Below the pieces are notes generated by a model. The model ran no database searches and was not told the DNA's origin. It was given only the letters and a program-made list of their open reading frames with translations. This document shows positions 1 through 6,625 of a DNA stretch of 7,962 bases, one piece after another. The stretch comes from an uncultured Actinomycetes bacterium (GTDB taxonomy: Bacteria; Actinomycetota; Acidimicrobiia; Acidimicrobiales; Ilumatobacteraceae): positions 1-7,962 of the forward strand of contig CAIOHI010000067.1 in the NCBI GenBank assembly GCA_903858075.1, given 5' to 3'. The first letter of the stretch is position 1. The number at the start of each line of letters is the position of its first letter. Position numbers and translations under genes: made by a program.

Positions 1-120
1 CAGTTGTAGTTGTTGCACCAGCAACAGTTGTAGTTGTTGCACCAGCGACAGTTGTGGTGGTTTCACCCGCAACAGTTGTGGTGGTTTGACCCGCAATTGT
101 TGTAGCTGTTGCACCAGCGC
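1..120 (-). repeat. Five tandem 24-bp coding repeats (8-residue Thr-rich unit)
   Basis: Units lie at 1-24, 25-48, 49-72, 73-96 and 97-120. The first two differ at one base, as do the third and fourth; the fifth is the most diverged. Read on the minus strand they encode AGATTTTV-like octapeptides (variants AGQTTTTV, AGETTTTV, AGATATTI). The unit length is a multiple of three, so gain or loss of a unit keeps the frame. The array touches the window edge, so the true copy number is unknown. The tail is probably an extended linker or wall-spanning stalk, possibly O-glycosylated on Thr; that last point is inference. Confidence 0.85.
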
Positions 121-793
121 CGTCGACTGCACCTAATTCAGGCAAGTTGACTGCCGATTCTGGAAGTGGTGGAGCGTCGGCGCCCTTAGGAACAAATGCA
201 ATAACGACAACCATGCCATCGCGGTCGATGCGAATATTCTTGAAGTCGGTAATGAGCATTTTGCGATCTTCAGGCTTGTCGTACTGATTCCAGACGTAAG
301 CGCGAAGCTCAGAGTCTTTCTTGTAGCACTTTGTTTCGCCCTCTTCGTACACCATGCCGGTTTGTTGATCGGCTGGGAACTCCAATTTTGTGTCGCTGAC
401 TTTGATGCCATACACGGTGAGAAAGAGCCCAAATTTTGCGCGACTACCTGTTGCAAGACCTGATGGGTGCCAGTGAATGACCCCGTCATCGTGGCTATGA
501 ATGCCGTACTTCACATAGTTCGGATCGACGGGTTCTTCCTTGTTGCCAATGAGGTTAGGAAGGTACTTGTCGCAACCATAGAAGCCGTACGACACGTGCC
601 AGTGGTCGTTAGTGGTTGGTGCTTCGTTACCACTTGGCGCACTTTGCCGGGCGTAGGCCACGAGGCTCAGGCCCACAAGGAGCACAACAACAATGACTGC
701 AGGGAAAACTGTTCCACCCTGAAAGCGGACTTTTTTCCCTTTGCCCTTTTGAGCCAGTCGGGCGACTTTTTTGGCTGAAGATGATTTACCCAC
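1..793 (-). CDS. Membrane-anchored His-rich extracytoplasmic protein with Thr-rich repeat tail, partial at C-terminus
   Basis: Function unknown. The frame was translated by hand: it opens at GTG 793, the first start codon after an in-frame TAA (808-806), and stays open to the window edge, giving 264 visible residues. Residues 1-27 are Lys/Arg-rich and cytoplasmic by the positive-inside rule. Residues 28-48 form one hydrophobic segment (TVFPAVIVVVLLVGLSLVAY), so the rest should lie outside the membrane. The folded part (about 63-215) carries DHWH (63-66) and GIHSHDDGVIHWHP (97-110), six histidines in HxH pairs that look like metal ligands. It has only two cysteines, C74 and C156, which could pair. 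From about residue 226 the chain becomes repeats of AGATTTTV type. It lies 32 bp after a glycosyltransferase on the same strand, so it is probably co-transcribed. No good Shine-Dalgarno is visible. I recall similar unnamed proteins in Acidimicrobiia, but that is memory only. The reading frame is well supported; the function is not. Confidence 0.7.
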   Translation of the reverse strand, partial: MGKSSSAKKVARLAQKGKGKKVRFQGGTVFPAVIVVVLLVGLSLVAYARQSAPSGNEAPTTNDHWHVSYGFYGCDKYLPNLIGNKEEPVDPNYVKYGIHSHDDGVIHWHPSGLATGSRAKFGLFLTVYGIKVSDTKLEFPADQQTGMVYEEGETKCYKKDSELRAYVWNQYDKPEDRKMLITDFKNIRIDRDGMVVVIAFVPKGADAPPLPESAVNLPELGAVDGAGATATTIAGQTTTTVAGETTTTVAGATTTTVAGATTTT

Positions 794-825
794 GAAATCA
801 CGAGGTTATCTGCTGAAGAGCGGTT

Positions 826-2076
826 TTACAGCGATTCCGCAGGCGACATGGCACCCAAGAGTTGGTGGTAGGCCTCGCCCACCGCTTGGGGAGACGCATT
901 TTCCACCACCCATGACCGACCTTTTGCGCCCATCTCTGCCATCGCATCGCGATTTTCCAACATTGACGAGAGTGCGGCAATAAATGCTTCTGGCTCGTCG
1001 GGAGCAACCACACGTCCGCAACCCACATTTTCCACAATGCGAGCGACTTCGCTGTCTGCATCGATGGCAGCCAATAGCGGGCGCCCCGCAGCCATGATGG
1101 AGTACGCCTTTGATGGCACGCTCACCGCACCGAGCCCCGCCTTCAACGGCACCACATGCACATCGGCACTGGCCAATACCTCGCTGAGTCGACTCGCATC
1201 TTGATAATTCACAAACCGAATATTGAAGACACCTTGCGCTTGCGCTTCTAGCTCGCCGCGTGCGGAACCTTCGCCATTCACAATAAACATGACACGCGGC
1301 AACGCACGTGCAGCGGCAATGAGCAAATGAATTGATTGCGAAAAACCGACATTGCCGGCATACATCACCACAGTGTCGGCATTGCCAGCGTGTTCTTTGC
1401 GATATGGAGTTGCAATAGAGCGTGGAACAATATTTTCTGAGTCAACGAAATTGGCAATGACATGGATGCGTTGCGCGACACGTGGAGATACTTTTGCTAC
1501 AAGATTTTCGCGTAGGTCTTCCGACAACACCACCACCGCATCACTTGCGCGGTAACTCGTGCGCTCGAGCCAGCGCGCCAGCCAAATAATACGTTTGTCG
1601 GTTATTTTTCCTGTAGCAACAGCCGCATCGGGAAACACATCTTGAATGTTGAAAACCAATGGAGCTCGGCGCACTCGAGCCACCAGCCAACCAGTGAGAC
1701 CCAAGGTAAGTGGTGGCGACATTGCAATGACAGCATGTGCTCGGCGCCGAACACCCCCGGCAAATATTCCGCGGATGCCAAGGAGCGCACTGAAACCAAC
1801 GAAGCCAACAGCCCGACGCGCAATGTGAGATTTATCTTTCCCCGCAAAAGGAGAAACGCGTGTGATGGAACCCCACGGAGTGATTTCGCAACTCTTTCCT
1901 TTGCCTTGCCATTCTTTTTCTACTTGGTGCTGGCGATACCAAGGCAATGACGTAACCACGTGTACTTCGTGACCACGTTGTACGAGTTCTTCAACAATGC
2001 GGGTCATTACAACCCCAGTTGGCGCAGTGTCGGGTGTAAAATGCGGACACAACACCACTATTGGACGAACACTCAT
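826..2076 (-). CDS. GT4-type glycosyltransferase, WbuB/WcaI-like
   Basis: Predicted to transfer a sugar from a nucleotide-sugar donor to a growing surface polysaccharide or O-antigen-type chain at the cytoplasmic face of the membrane. The protein has 416 residues, normal for a GT-B fold enzyme. The N-terminal domain starts with PHFTPDTAPTG (11-21), the acceptor-side loop typical of WbuB-like enzymes, and has NIQDVFPDAAV (143-153). The C-terminal domain has YAGNVGFSQ (239-247), then VPLKAGLGAVSVPSKAYSI (309-327) followed by MAAGRP (328-333) and DSEVARIVE (341-349), the donor-binding region of this subfamily. Its start (ATG 2076) overlaps the previous gene's stop as ATGA, so translation is probably coupled. 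Donor and acceptor cannot be read from sequence. Family assignment is secure; the WbuB/WcaI label is by resemblance only. Confidence 0.88.
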   Translation of the reverse strand: MSVRPIVVLCPHFTPDTAPTGVVMTRIVEELVQRGHEVHVVTSLPWYRQHQVEKEWQGKGKSCEITPWGSITRVSPFAGKDKSHIARRAVGFVGFSALLGIRGIFAGGVRRRAHAVIAMSPPLTLGLTGWLVARVRRAPLVFNIQDVFPDAAVATGKITDKRIIWLARWLERTSYRASDAVVVLSEDLRENLVAKVSPRVAQRIHVIANFVDSENIVPRSIATPYRKEHAGNADTVVMYAGNVGFSQSIHLLIAAARALPRVMFIVNGEGSARGELEAQAQGVFNIRFVNYQDASRLSEVLASADVHVVPLKAGLGAVSVPSKAYSIMAAGRPLLAAIDADSEVARIVENVGCGRVVAPDEPEAFIAALSSMLENRDAMAEMGAKGRSWVVENASPQAVGEAYHQLLGAMSPAESL

Positions 2077-3191
2077 TTCAACATGCTTTCATATGTTGCA
2101 GCAAGATCATTGCCCGATTCTGCAAGTGAAAAATGCTGCACTCGCTGGTGCCCGCGTTGTACGAGCTCTGCAGATGTGTTGTCAATAATGTTTGGCACTT
2201 CACTCCACGCATCGAGCGTGAGCGGCAATACCAATGCAGCGTCACCTGCTACCTCAGGAAGACTTGCCGTATTGGCACACACCACAGGAACCCCGAGCGA
2301 CATGGCCTCAATGAGCGGCGCTCCGAAGCCTTCGTATTGACTAGGAAACAACAGTGCACGCGCACCTGCAACAAACGCATCGCGTTCAAGGCCTTCCACC
2401 CGGCCCACAATATGCACCCGATGAGAGACACCAAGACGTGCGACCAACGCCAGAAGTTCCTCGTGAGCCCGCCCTGGCGAGCCAATGAACACCACGTGCT
2501 CATTACGATTTTTCCACGGACCAGCAAGAAGGTTCACCAAAAACGCATGGTTCTTATGTGGGTGTGTCATTGCGGGGTAAATGTAATACTCCACATTCTC
2601 TAAGCCATATTTGCTCCGCACGCGAGCAATGTTTTCTTCACTGCGCACAAGTGCCTCTACTCCGTGTCGAACCACATGAATTTTTTCACCTGGCAACGAA
2701 AACTTCTCCATGAGTACACCACGCACGTAGGCAGAGGGAACAGCAATTGTTCGCGCCCGTTTGACAGATCGCGGCATCATTGCTTTCAAGTAACGCAAAC
2801 GCACGGCAGAGAAATATTCGGGGTACGTGAGGTACTGCACGTCGTGAACAGTGAGCAACGTATTGCTGTTGCCGCGCATTGGCAGCGTTCCGCCCCCATG
2901 ATGCACGAGTTGAGCGTTTTTTGTACGAGAGTTGAGCCACGTACTTTCATACAAAATGCGTGCACCACGGTTATGCGCCGTTAACGGCATTTCATGCATA
3001 CGAACAACGTCGGCTAGTTCACTATGCGCTGCAGCAAAACCTTGCGGAACATATGCATGCAGATTGAACTCACTGTGCCCACATAAACCCGCAAGTTGAC
3101 GTGTGAGGTACTGCTCACTGCCCCCCACTTTTCCTGGCACGCACCACAATAAGTTGATAGCGATTTCAGTTGCTTTTGCTGCATCAGTCAC
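2073..3191 (-). CDS. GT4-family glycosyltransferase (second in operon)
   Basis: Predicted retaining GT-B glycosyltransferase for surface glycan assembly, 372 residues from a GTG start. Visible motifs are the N-terminal glycine loop GKVGGSEQY (20-28), TVHDVQYLTYPEYF (114-127), the domain-boundary segment YPAMTHPHKNH (205-215), and the GT4 signature EGFGAPLIEAMSLGVPV (287-303), in which E287 and E295 make the EX7E motif. SLPEVAGDAA (310-319) follows, as in mannosyltransferase-like GT4 members. The start overlaps the end of the upstream glycosyltransferase by 8 bp (GTGACTGA) and the end overlaps the next by 4 bp, so it is an internal operon gene. Donor specificity is unknown; GDP-mannose or GDP-fucose is possible given the neighbouring fcl, but that is inference. 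Confidence 0.92.
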   Translation of the reverse strand: MTDAAKATEIAINLLWCVPGKVGGSEQYLTRQLAGLCGHSEFNLHAYVPQGFAAAHSELADVVRMHEMPLTAHNRGARILYESTWLNSRTKNAQLVHHGGGTLPMRGNSNTLLTVHDVQYLTYPEYFSAVRLRYLKAMMPRSVKRARTIAVPSAYVRGVLMEKFSLPGEKIHVVRHGVEALVRSEENIARVRSKYGLENVEYYIYPAMTHPHKNHAFLVNLLAGPWKNRNEHVVFIGSPGRAHEELLALVARLGVSHRVHIVGRVEGLERDAFVAGARALLFPSQYEGFGAPLIEAMSLGVPVVCANTASLPEVAGDAALVLPLTLDAWSEVPNIIDNTSAELVQRGHQRVQHFSLAESGNDLAATYESMLK

Positions 3192-4299
3192 GAGATGGGC
3201 CTTTAGTTTCTTCCATCACTTCGCGGTACACCTCAACGGTGAGTGCCGCTGTTCGTTCCCAAGTGACCGAGCGTGACCGAGCGAGCCCACTTTGCGATAG
3301 CGCTTCACGATCTTCCAACGCGCGCAAAATACCGTCGGCAATGCTTGCAGCGCTATTGGGGTTTACCAACACCGCAGCACCGCCCGAGACTTCTTCTGTT
3401 GAGCTTCCCAAGCTTGTTACCACCGGCACGCCATGTGACATGGCTTCTAAAATGGGCAAACCAAACCCTTCGCGTAACGAGGGGTAGCAAAATGCTGCGG
3501 CCCCTGCGTACAGCGCTGCTAGGTCGGCACTCGGCACAAAGCCCAGCATTTTCACTCGCGACTGCGCAACAATTTCACTTCCCCAACCGCTCGCCCCCAC
3601 AACTACCAACGGCGGTGCATCGGGGCCAAGCATTGCCACTGCATCTATGAGGCGCTGCAGGTTTTTACGGGGTTCTAAAGTGCCAACGAAAAGTAAATAC
3701 TGATATGGCAGTTCGTATTTCTTTCGAACTTCATTAATTTGTTCATTGCCAACATCAATGTGATGTACCCCGTTTGGAACGTACCGAAGCTGCTCTGCGC
3801 TGAATCCGTTTTCCAAGCAATCGTCGAGTGTGGCCTGTGAAACACAAATAATGCGTGTAGCTCGCTTGCGCAGCACTGCAAGACTGCGTTGGAAAACGCC
3901 CACACCTCTCTTGGTGAAATGTTCTGGCTCATGCAAAAAAGCAAGGTCGTGAATGGTGGCGACAAGTGGTGCGCTACTTGCTGCAGGAATGATGCTCGTT
4001 GCATGCACGAGGTCAATTGCGCCTGTTGCACCTTCTACTTTTGGCCAGTTGAAGCGCAGCCACGATTCGTACAGGTATGGCCCCGCCAAAGGCAACGAGT
4101 GAATGGCAATGGGAGGACAATATGGATCAAGTGGTGCTGCCTTGTGGCGCCCAGCGACCCCCAGCAGCTGCACCTCGTGATGACCCGAAGTGTCGCGATT
4201 GTTCAATTCGCCAATGGCTTTTGCCAACTCGATGCCGTACACAGCGGTGCCCCCAGGGACCCGGTGCCAACATTGTTCCAAGCTATAAGCCACACGCAC
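3184..4299 (-). CDS. GT4-family glycosyltransferase (first in operon)
   Basis: Predicted retaining GT-B glycosyltransferase of the mannosyltransferase-like GT4 group, 371 residues. Motifs in order are RVPGGTAVYGIELAKAI (13-29), the N-terminal donor/acceptor loop; ATIHDLAFLHEP (114-125); NGVHH (176-180); VGTLEPRKN (205-213); and REGFGLPILEAMSHGVPV (276-293), with the EX7E pair E277 and E285. Two GTG codons compete for the start: 4299, giving the typical MRVAY opening, and 4293, which sits 6 nt after an AGGGGG sequence. I kept the longer form. An in-frame TAG at 4326-4324 rules out a longer N-terminus. This is the operon's promoter-proximal gene, divergent from fcl. Family is secure; substrate is unknown. 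Confidence 0.92.
   Translation of the reverse strand: MRVAYSLEQCWHRVPGGTAVYGIELAKAIGELNNRDTSGHHEVQLLGVAGRHKAAPLDPYCPPIAIHSLPLAGPYLYESWLRFNWPKVEGATGAIDLVHATSIIPAASSAPLVATIHDLAFLHEPEHFTKRGVGVFQRSLAVLRKRATRIICVSQATLDDCLENGFSAEQLRYVPNGVHHIDVGNEQINEVRKKYELPYQYLLFVGTLEPRKNLQRLIDAVAMLGPDAPPLVVVGASGWGSEIVAQSRVKMLGFVPSADLAALYAGAAAFCYPSLREGFGLPILEAMSHGVPVVTSLGSSTEEVSGGAAVLVNPNSAASIADGILRALEDREALSQSGLARSRSVTWERTAALTVEVYREVMEETKGPSRD
3263..3282. repeat. Perfect 10-bp tandem direct repeat inside a glycosyltransferase gene
   Basis: GTGACCGAGC occurs twice in direct succession (3263-3272 and 3273-3282), within the codons for about residues 340-347 (ARSRSVTW) of the first glycosyltransferase. The unit is not a multiple of three, so slippage by one unit would shift the frame near the C-terminus. 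The encoded segment has about the length I expect for the family, so it does not look like a fresh insertion. Chance is a reasonable alternative. Confidence 0.5.
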
Positions 4300-4305
4300 C
4301 CCCCT
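4300..4305 (-). promoter_or_regulatory. Shine-Dalgarno-like AGGGGG before the first glycosyltransferase
   Basis: On the minus strand AGGGGG touches GTG 4299 but lies 6 nt from GTG 4293, which is good ribosome spacing. If it is the true binding site, translation starts at 4293 and the protein is two residues shorter. Confidence 0.45.
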
Positions 4306-4338
4306 ATTGTGCCTGCCGTGCGCCTACCATGAGTGTGC
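4306..4338. promoter_or_regulatory. Compact divergent promoter region between the glycosyltransferase operon and fcl
   Basis: The two divergent genes are only 39 bp apart, so their promoters must overlap each other or the coding ends. On the plus strand TACCAT (4325-4330) fits the TAnnnT -10 pattern, and its distance to ATG 4339 would suit a nearly leaderless transcript, which is common in actinobacteria. On the minus strand CACAAT (4311-4306) is a weak -10 candidate. No convincing -35 is visible for either. This is inference from spacing and short motifs. Confidence 0.35.
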
Positions 4339-5295
4339 ATGAGCGACTTCTGGCAAAATCGTCCCGTTTTGGTCACCGGAGGCAATGGCTTTCTTGGAAG
4401 CGTTGTGGTGCAACAGTTCCGCGCTGCCGGGGCCACGGTTAGTGCTCCACACAAGGCTGAATTCGACCTCACCATGCCCGGCGAAGCCGCCCGAATGCTT
4501 GCGACGTACCAACCCAGCCACGTAGTGCACCTCGCTGCACGCGTTGGGGGCATTGGCTACAACCAAGTGGCTCCTGCACCCTTGTATCTCGACAACCTGC
4601 TCATGGGCACCCACGTCATTGAGGCGTGTCGCCATGCTCAGGTGGAAAAAACGGTGGTGCTTGGCACCGTGTGTTCTTACCCGAAGTTCACCCCCGTTCC
4701 TTTTCATGAACGTTCGCTATGGGACGGCTACCCCGAAGAGACCAACGCTCCCTACGGCATTGCCAAAAAAGCTTTACTTGTGCACGCGCAAGTGAATGCA
4801 GCGCAATACGGACAAAAATTTGCTTATCTCATCCCCACAAATCTTTTCGGGCCTGGCGACAAATTTCACCCCGATGTTTCACACGTCATTCCTGCACTCA
4901 TTAAAAAATGTGTTGAAGCAAAAGAACGTGGCGATAGCAACATTCAGGTGTGGGGCACCGGAAGTGCAAGTCGCGAATATTTGTACGTGGAAGATGCAGC
5001 TGCAGCAATTGTGCGTGCAGCAGAAGTTCGCGATTCTGCTGAACCGTTGAACCTTGGCAACAACCATGAAATCACCATTCGCGAAACAGTAGAAACCATT
5101 GCCGAAGTAGTGGGTTTCACCGGCAAGTTGGTGTGGGATCCTTCCAAGCCCGATGGCCAGCCCCGCCGCCGTGTAGATGCAAGTGAAGCCGAGCACGCGC
5201 TGCAATGGAAAGCTCAAGTGACATTCCGTGCTGGTCTCGAGAAAACGGTGGAGTGGTATTTGACCCATCGCGAAGAAGCAGAGCGCGCCTCGTGA
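4339..5295 (+). CDS. fcl: GDP-L-fucose synthase-type epimerase/reductase
   Basis: Predicted to convert GDP-4-keto-6-deoxy-D-mannose to GDP-L-fucose with NADPH in the cytosol, supplying an activated deoxysugar to glycosyltransferases. The protein has 318 residues, near the E. coli enzyme's length. It has the Rossmann motif TGGNGFLG (13-20), AARVGGIGYN (66-75), Y139xxxK143 (SDR catalytic pair), TNLFGPGDKFHP (167-178) and SHVIPAL (181-187). Catalytic positions known from E. coli GDP-fucose synthase line up at a constant offset of three: Y136 to Y139, K140 to K143, C109 to C112, H179 to H182. The S107 position is T110, a substitution I recall from many bacterial homologues. I chose ATG 4339; GTG 4333 would add two residues. 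No strong Shine-Dalgarno is seen. GDP-mannose 4,6-dehydratase, which makes the substrate, is not in the window. A related GDP-sugar epimerase/reductase activity is possible. Confidence 0.9.
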   Translation: MSDFWQNRPVLVTGGNGFLGSVVVQQFRAAGATVSAPHKAEFDLTMPGEAARMLATYQPSHVVHLAARVGGIGYNQVAPAPLYLDNLLMGTHVIEACRHAQVEKTVVLGTVCSYPKFTPVPFHERSLWDGYPEETNAPYGIAKKALLVHAQVNAAQYGQKFAYLIPTNLFGPGDKFHPDVSHVIPALIKKCVEAKERGDSNIQVWGTGSASREYLYVEDAAAAIVRAAEVRDSAEPLNLGNNHEITIRETVETIAEVVGFTGKLVWDPSKPDGQPRRRVDASEAEHALQWKAQVTFRAGLEKTVEWYLTHREEAERAS

Positions 5296-6125
5296 ATTTG
5301 CCACCCCCAGTACTTCCGAAATGCACACGACATCCAGAGCGCCCAACTGGGCGTAGCTGTACGCGTTGCGGGCGCCCCGCATGCTCCGATTGTCTTGTTC
5401 AGGTAGCAGTGGGCTCACACTGCGTGGACTGCATTCGACGTGACCGCCCCGATGCGCGCACACGTGCGCGGTATTGGAATGCAGCTCAGCCAATGCTGGC
5501 AACAAAAATTCTCATTGCTATTAATCTTTTAGTTTTCATTTACACCAACACCGGATCTTCATTTTTTGATTCGGGTGGAATGAATAAAAACCTCGTCGAT
5601 CTCGGACTCGCAAAGGTATTTCTATACAACGGCGAGTGGTACCGACTCATCACGTGTGGGTTCATTCACTTCGGATTTTTCCATGTGGGCATGAACATGT
5701 TTCTCTTGTATCAACTCGGCTCCATGATGGAAGGCGAGATGGGTCGAACTCGTTTTACTTTGGTCTACTTCGCTGCGCTCCTTGCCGGCAGCACCGGAGC
5801 TCTTTTGGCAAACCCCGATGCACTCACGGGCGGAGCATCGGGCGCTGTGTTTGGGCTCATGGGCGCTGCGTTTGTTGGCATGCGACTGCGTGGCATTAAC
5901 CCCATGCAAACAGGCCTGGGGCTCACTTTGGTACTCAACTTGGTATTAACGGTTTCAGTATCGGGCATCTCTATTGGTGGGCATCTCGGAGGTCTTGCAG
6001 GCGGTGCGCTCTGTGGTCTCTTCTTGTTTTCACCTTCACATCGCCGTATGCCTACCTGGGTGGGCTACGCAGCACCTCTTGCTATTTCCCTTGCCGCATT
6101 TCTTGTGGCATATTCCCTCGTATAG
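5292..6125 (+). CDS. Rhomboid-family intramembrane serine protease with N-terminal zinc finger
   Basis: Predicted intramembrane protease that cleaves transmembrane substrates. From GTG 5292 it has 277 residues; a longer in-frame opening within fcl is less likely because the GTG gives the classic GTGA overlap with the fcl stop. The N-terminus carries a B-box-like Cys/His cluster (C11, H14, C23, C26, C31, C34, H43, C44, C47) as in many actinobacterial rhomboids. Hydrophobic segments lie near 68-85, 119-142, 154-174, 180-197, 207-225, 229-247 and 256-275, i.e. a seven-helix form. The catalytic pair is visible as Ser183 in GGASGAVFG (180-188) and His231 in GGHLGG (229-234). HVGMN (131-135) matches the conserved HxxxN of the second core helix. 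An active enzyme is expected. Its substrate is unknown, and the link to fcl may be only transcriptional. Confidence 0.93.
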   Translation: MNLPPPVLPKCTRHPERPTGRSCTRCGRPACSDCLVQVAVGSHCVDCIRRDRPDARTRARYWNAAQPMLATKILIAINLLVFIYTNTGSSFFDSGGMNKNLVDLGLAKVFLYNGEWYRLITCGFIHFGFFHVGMNMFLLYQLGSMMEGEMGRTRFTLVYFAALLAGSTGALLANPDALTGGASGAVFGLMGAAFVGMRLRGINPMQTGLGLTLVLNLVLTVSVSGISIGGHLGGLAGGALCGLFLFSPSHRRMPTWVGYAAPLAISLAAFLVAYSLV

Positions 6126-6130
6126 CACCC

Positions 6131-6151
6131 CACCTCTACGTTCAAGAGGTG
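6131..6151 (+). promoter_or_regulatory. Perfect 7-bp hairpin covering the next gene's start
   Basis: CACCTCT (6131-6137), a 7-nt loop (6138-6144) and AGAGGTG (6145-6151) form a perfect stem-loop beginning 5 bp after the rhomboid stop. The right arm contains the purine-rich AGAGG and the GTG at 6149-6151, the first start codon available to the following frame. No T tract follows, so it is a poor intrinsic terminator. It could mask the ribosome site or slow ribosomes, or be chance. Confidence 0.35.
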
Positions 6152-6625
6152 AACACAACTACCCAGCACACCTCGGTGCATAGCCTCGTCGACGTTCCGC
6201 GTCCTTATATCGACACCATTACCCACACAGCACAAGCGCTCAGCGTTTTTAGCATGTGTGTCTCACGTCCGTTTCGCGAAGAAGCACTCGTTTTACTCAC
6301 CGACTCATCGCGGCGAGGTATTGGGCTTTTTACTGCTCCCCTGTACGAACCCATCACACATCCGCTCAGCCCTTCTCACGGCGGCGAAGCACTGGGGCAT
6401 CTCGTGGTGGGCATTGCATCGGCACACCCAAGCGCCAGCGCCTGCTACGTGCTCACTATTGAGAAAAATACTTTGCCCACCAACGACGACGCCGAGCGTT
6501 GGTTTTCTTTCAACGATGTATGCGACCACGCCGGCATTGTCTTACTCAATTGGTGTGTACGTGGTTTTCACTCTTCAGGTCGGGGCTCAACGTGGAGCCC
6601 CATGCACGTCGCTGGCTTGGCGTAA
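6149..6625 (+). CDS. Uncharacterised protein, possible degenerate RadC/JAB-like domain
   Basis: I do not recognise this with certainty. The frame gives 158 residues from GTG 6149; a second GTG at 6176 would remove nine. No membrane segment is seen. The order of its motifs recalls the RadC/JAB fold. EEALVLLTDSSRRGIG (44-59) resembles RadC's first strands. VVGIASAHPSAS (86-97) sits where RadC has HxHPSG. DDAERWF (113-119) and HAGIVLLNWCVRG (127-139) resemble its C-terminal helix and strand. The first metal-binding His would be Ser91 and the last ligand is unclear, so zinc protease activity is unlikely. I recall similar unnamed actinobacterial proteins ending in a strand plus short tail. It follows the rhomboid gene by 23 bp and its last 80 bp overlap the convergent DUF4031 gene. 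That it is coding is supported by length, position and codon use like its neighbours; the fold is tentative. Confidence 0.45.
   Translation: MNTTTQHTSVHSLVDVPRPYIDTITHTAQALSVFSMCVSRPFREEALVLLTDSSRRGIGLFTAPLYEPITHPLSPSHGGEALGHLVVGIASAHPSASACYVLTIEKNTLPTNDDAERWFSFNDVCDHAGIVLLNWCVRGFHSSGRGSTWSPMHVAGLA

Noticed and set aside
1..120. CRISPR-like array
   Set aside because: The repeats are contiguous with no spacers and encode a regular Thr-rich peptide in an open frame.
133..489. Minus-strand 118-residue open frame inside the first gene
   Set aside because: It overlaps the His-rich membrane protein in another frame; that frame continues through a clear TM segment, structured domain and repeat tail, while this one has no recognisable motif.
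5205..5291. Longer N-terminus for the rhomboid protein starting within fcl
   Set aside because: The added residues are out-of-frame fcl sequence without conservation features; GTG 5292 gives the usual GTGA coupling and begins just before the Cys-rich finger.
4879..5505. Minus-strand 208-residue open frame opposite fcl and the rhomboid gene
   Set aside because: It lies antisense to two well-supported genes with intact catalytic motifs and shows no domain of its own; it is a codon-bias shadow.
6131..6151. Intrinsic terminator after the rhomboid gene
   Set aside because: The stem is followed by GAACACAAC, not a T tract, and the next gene begins within the stem.
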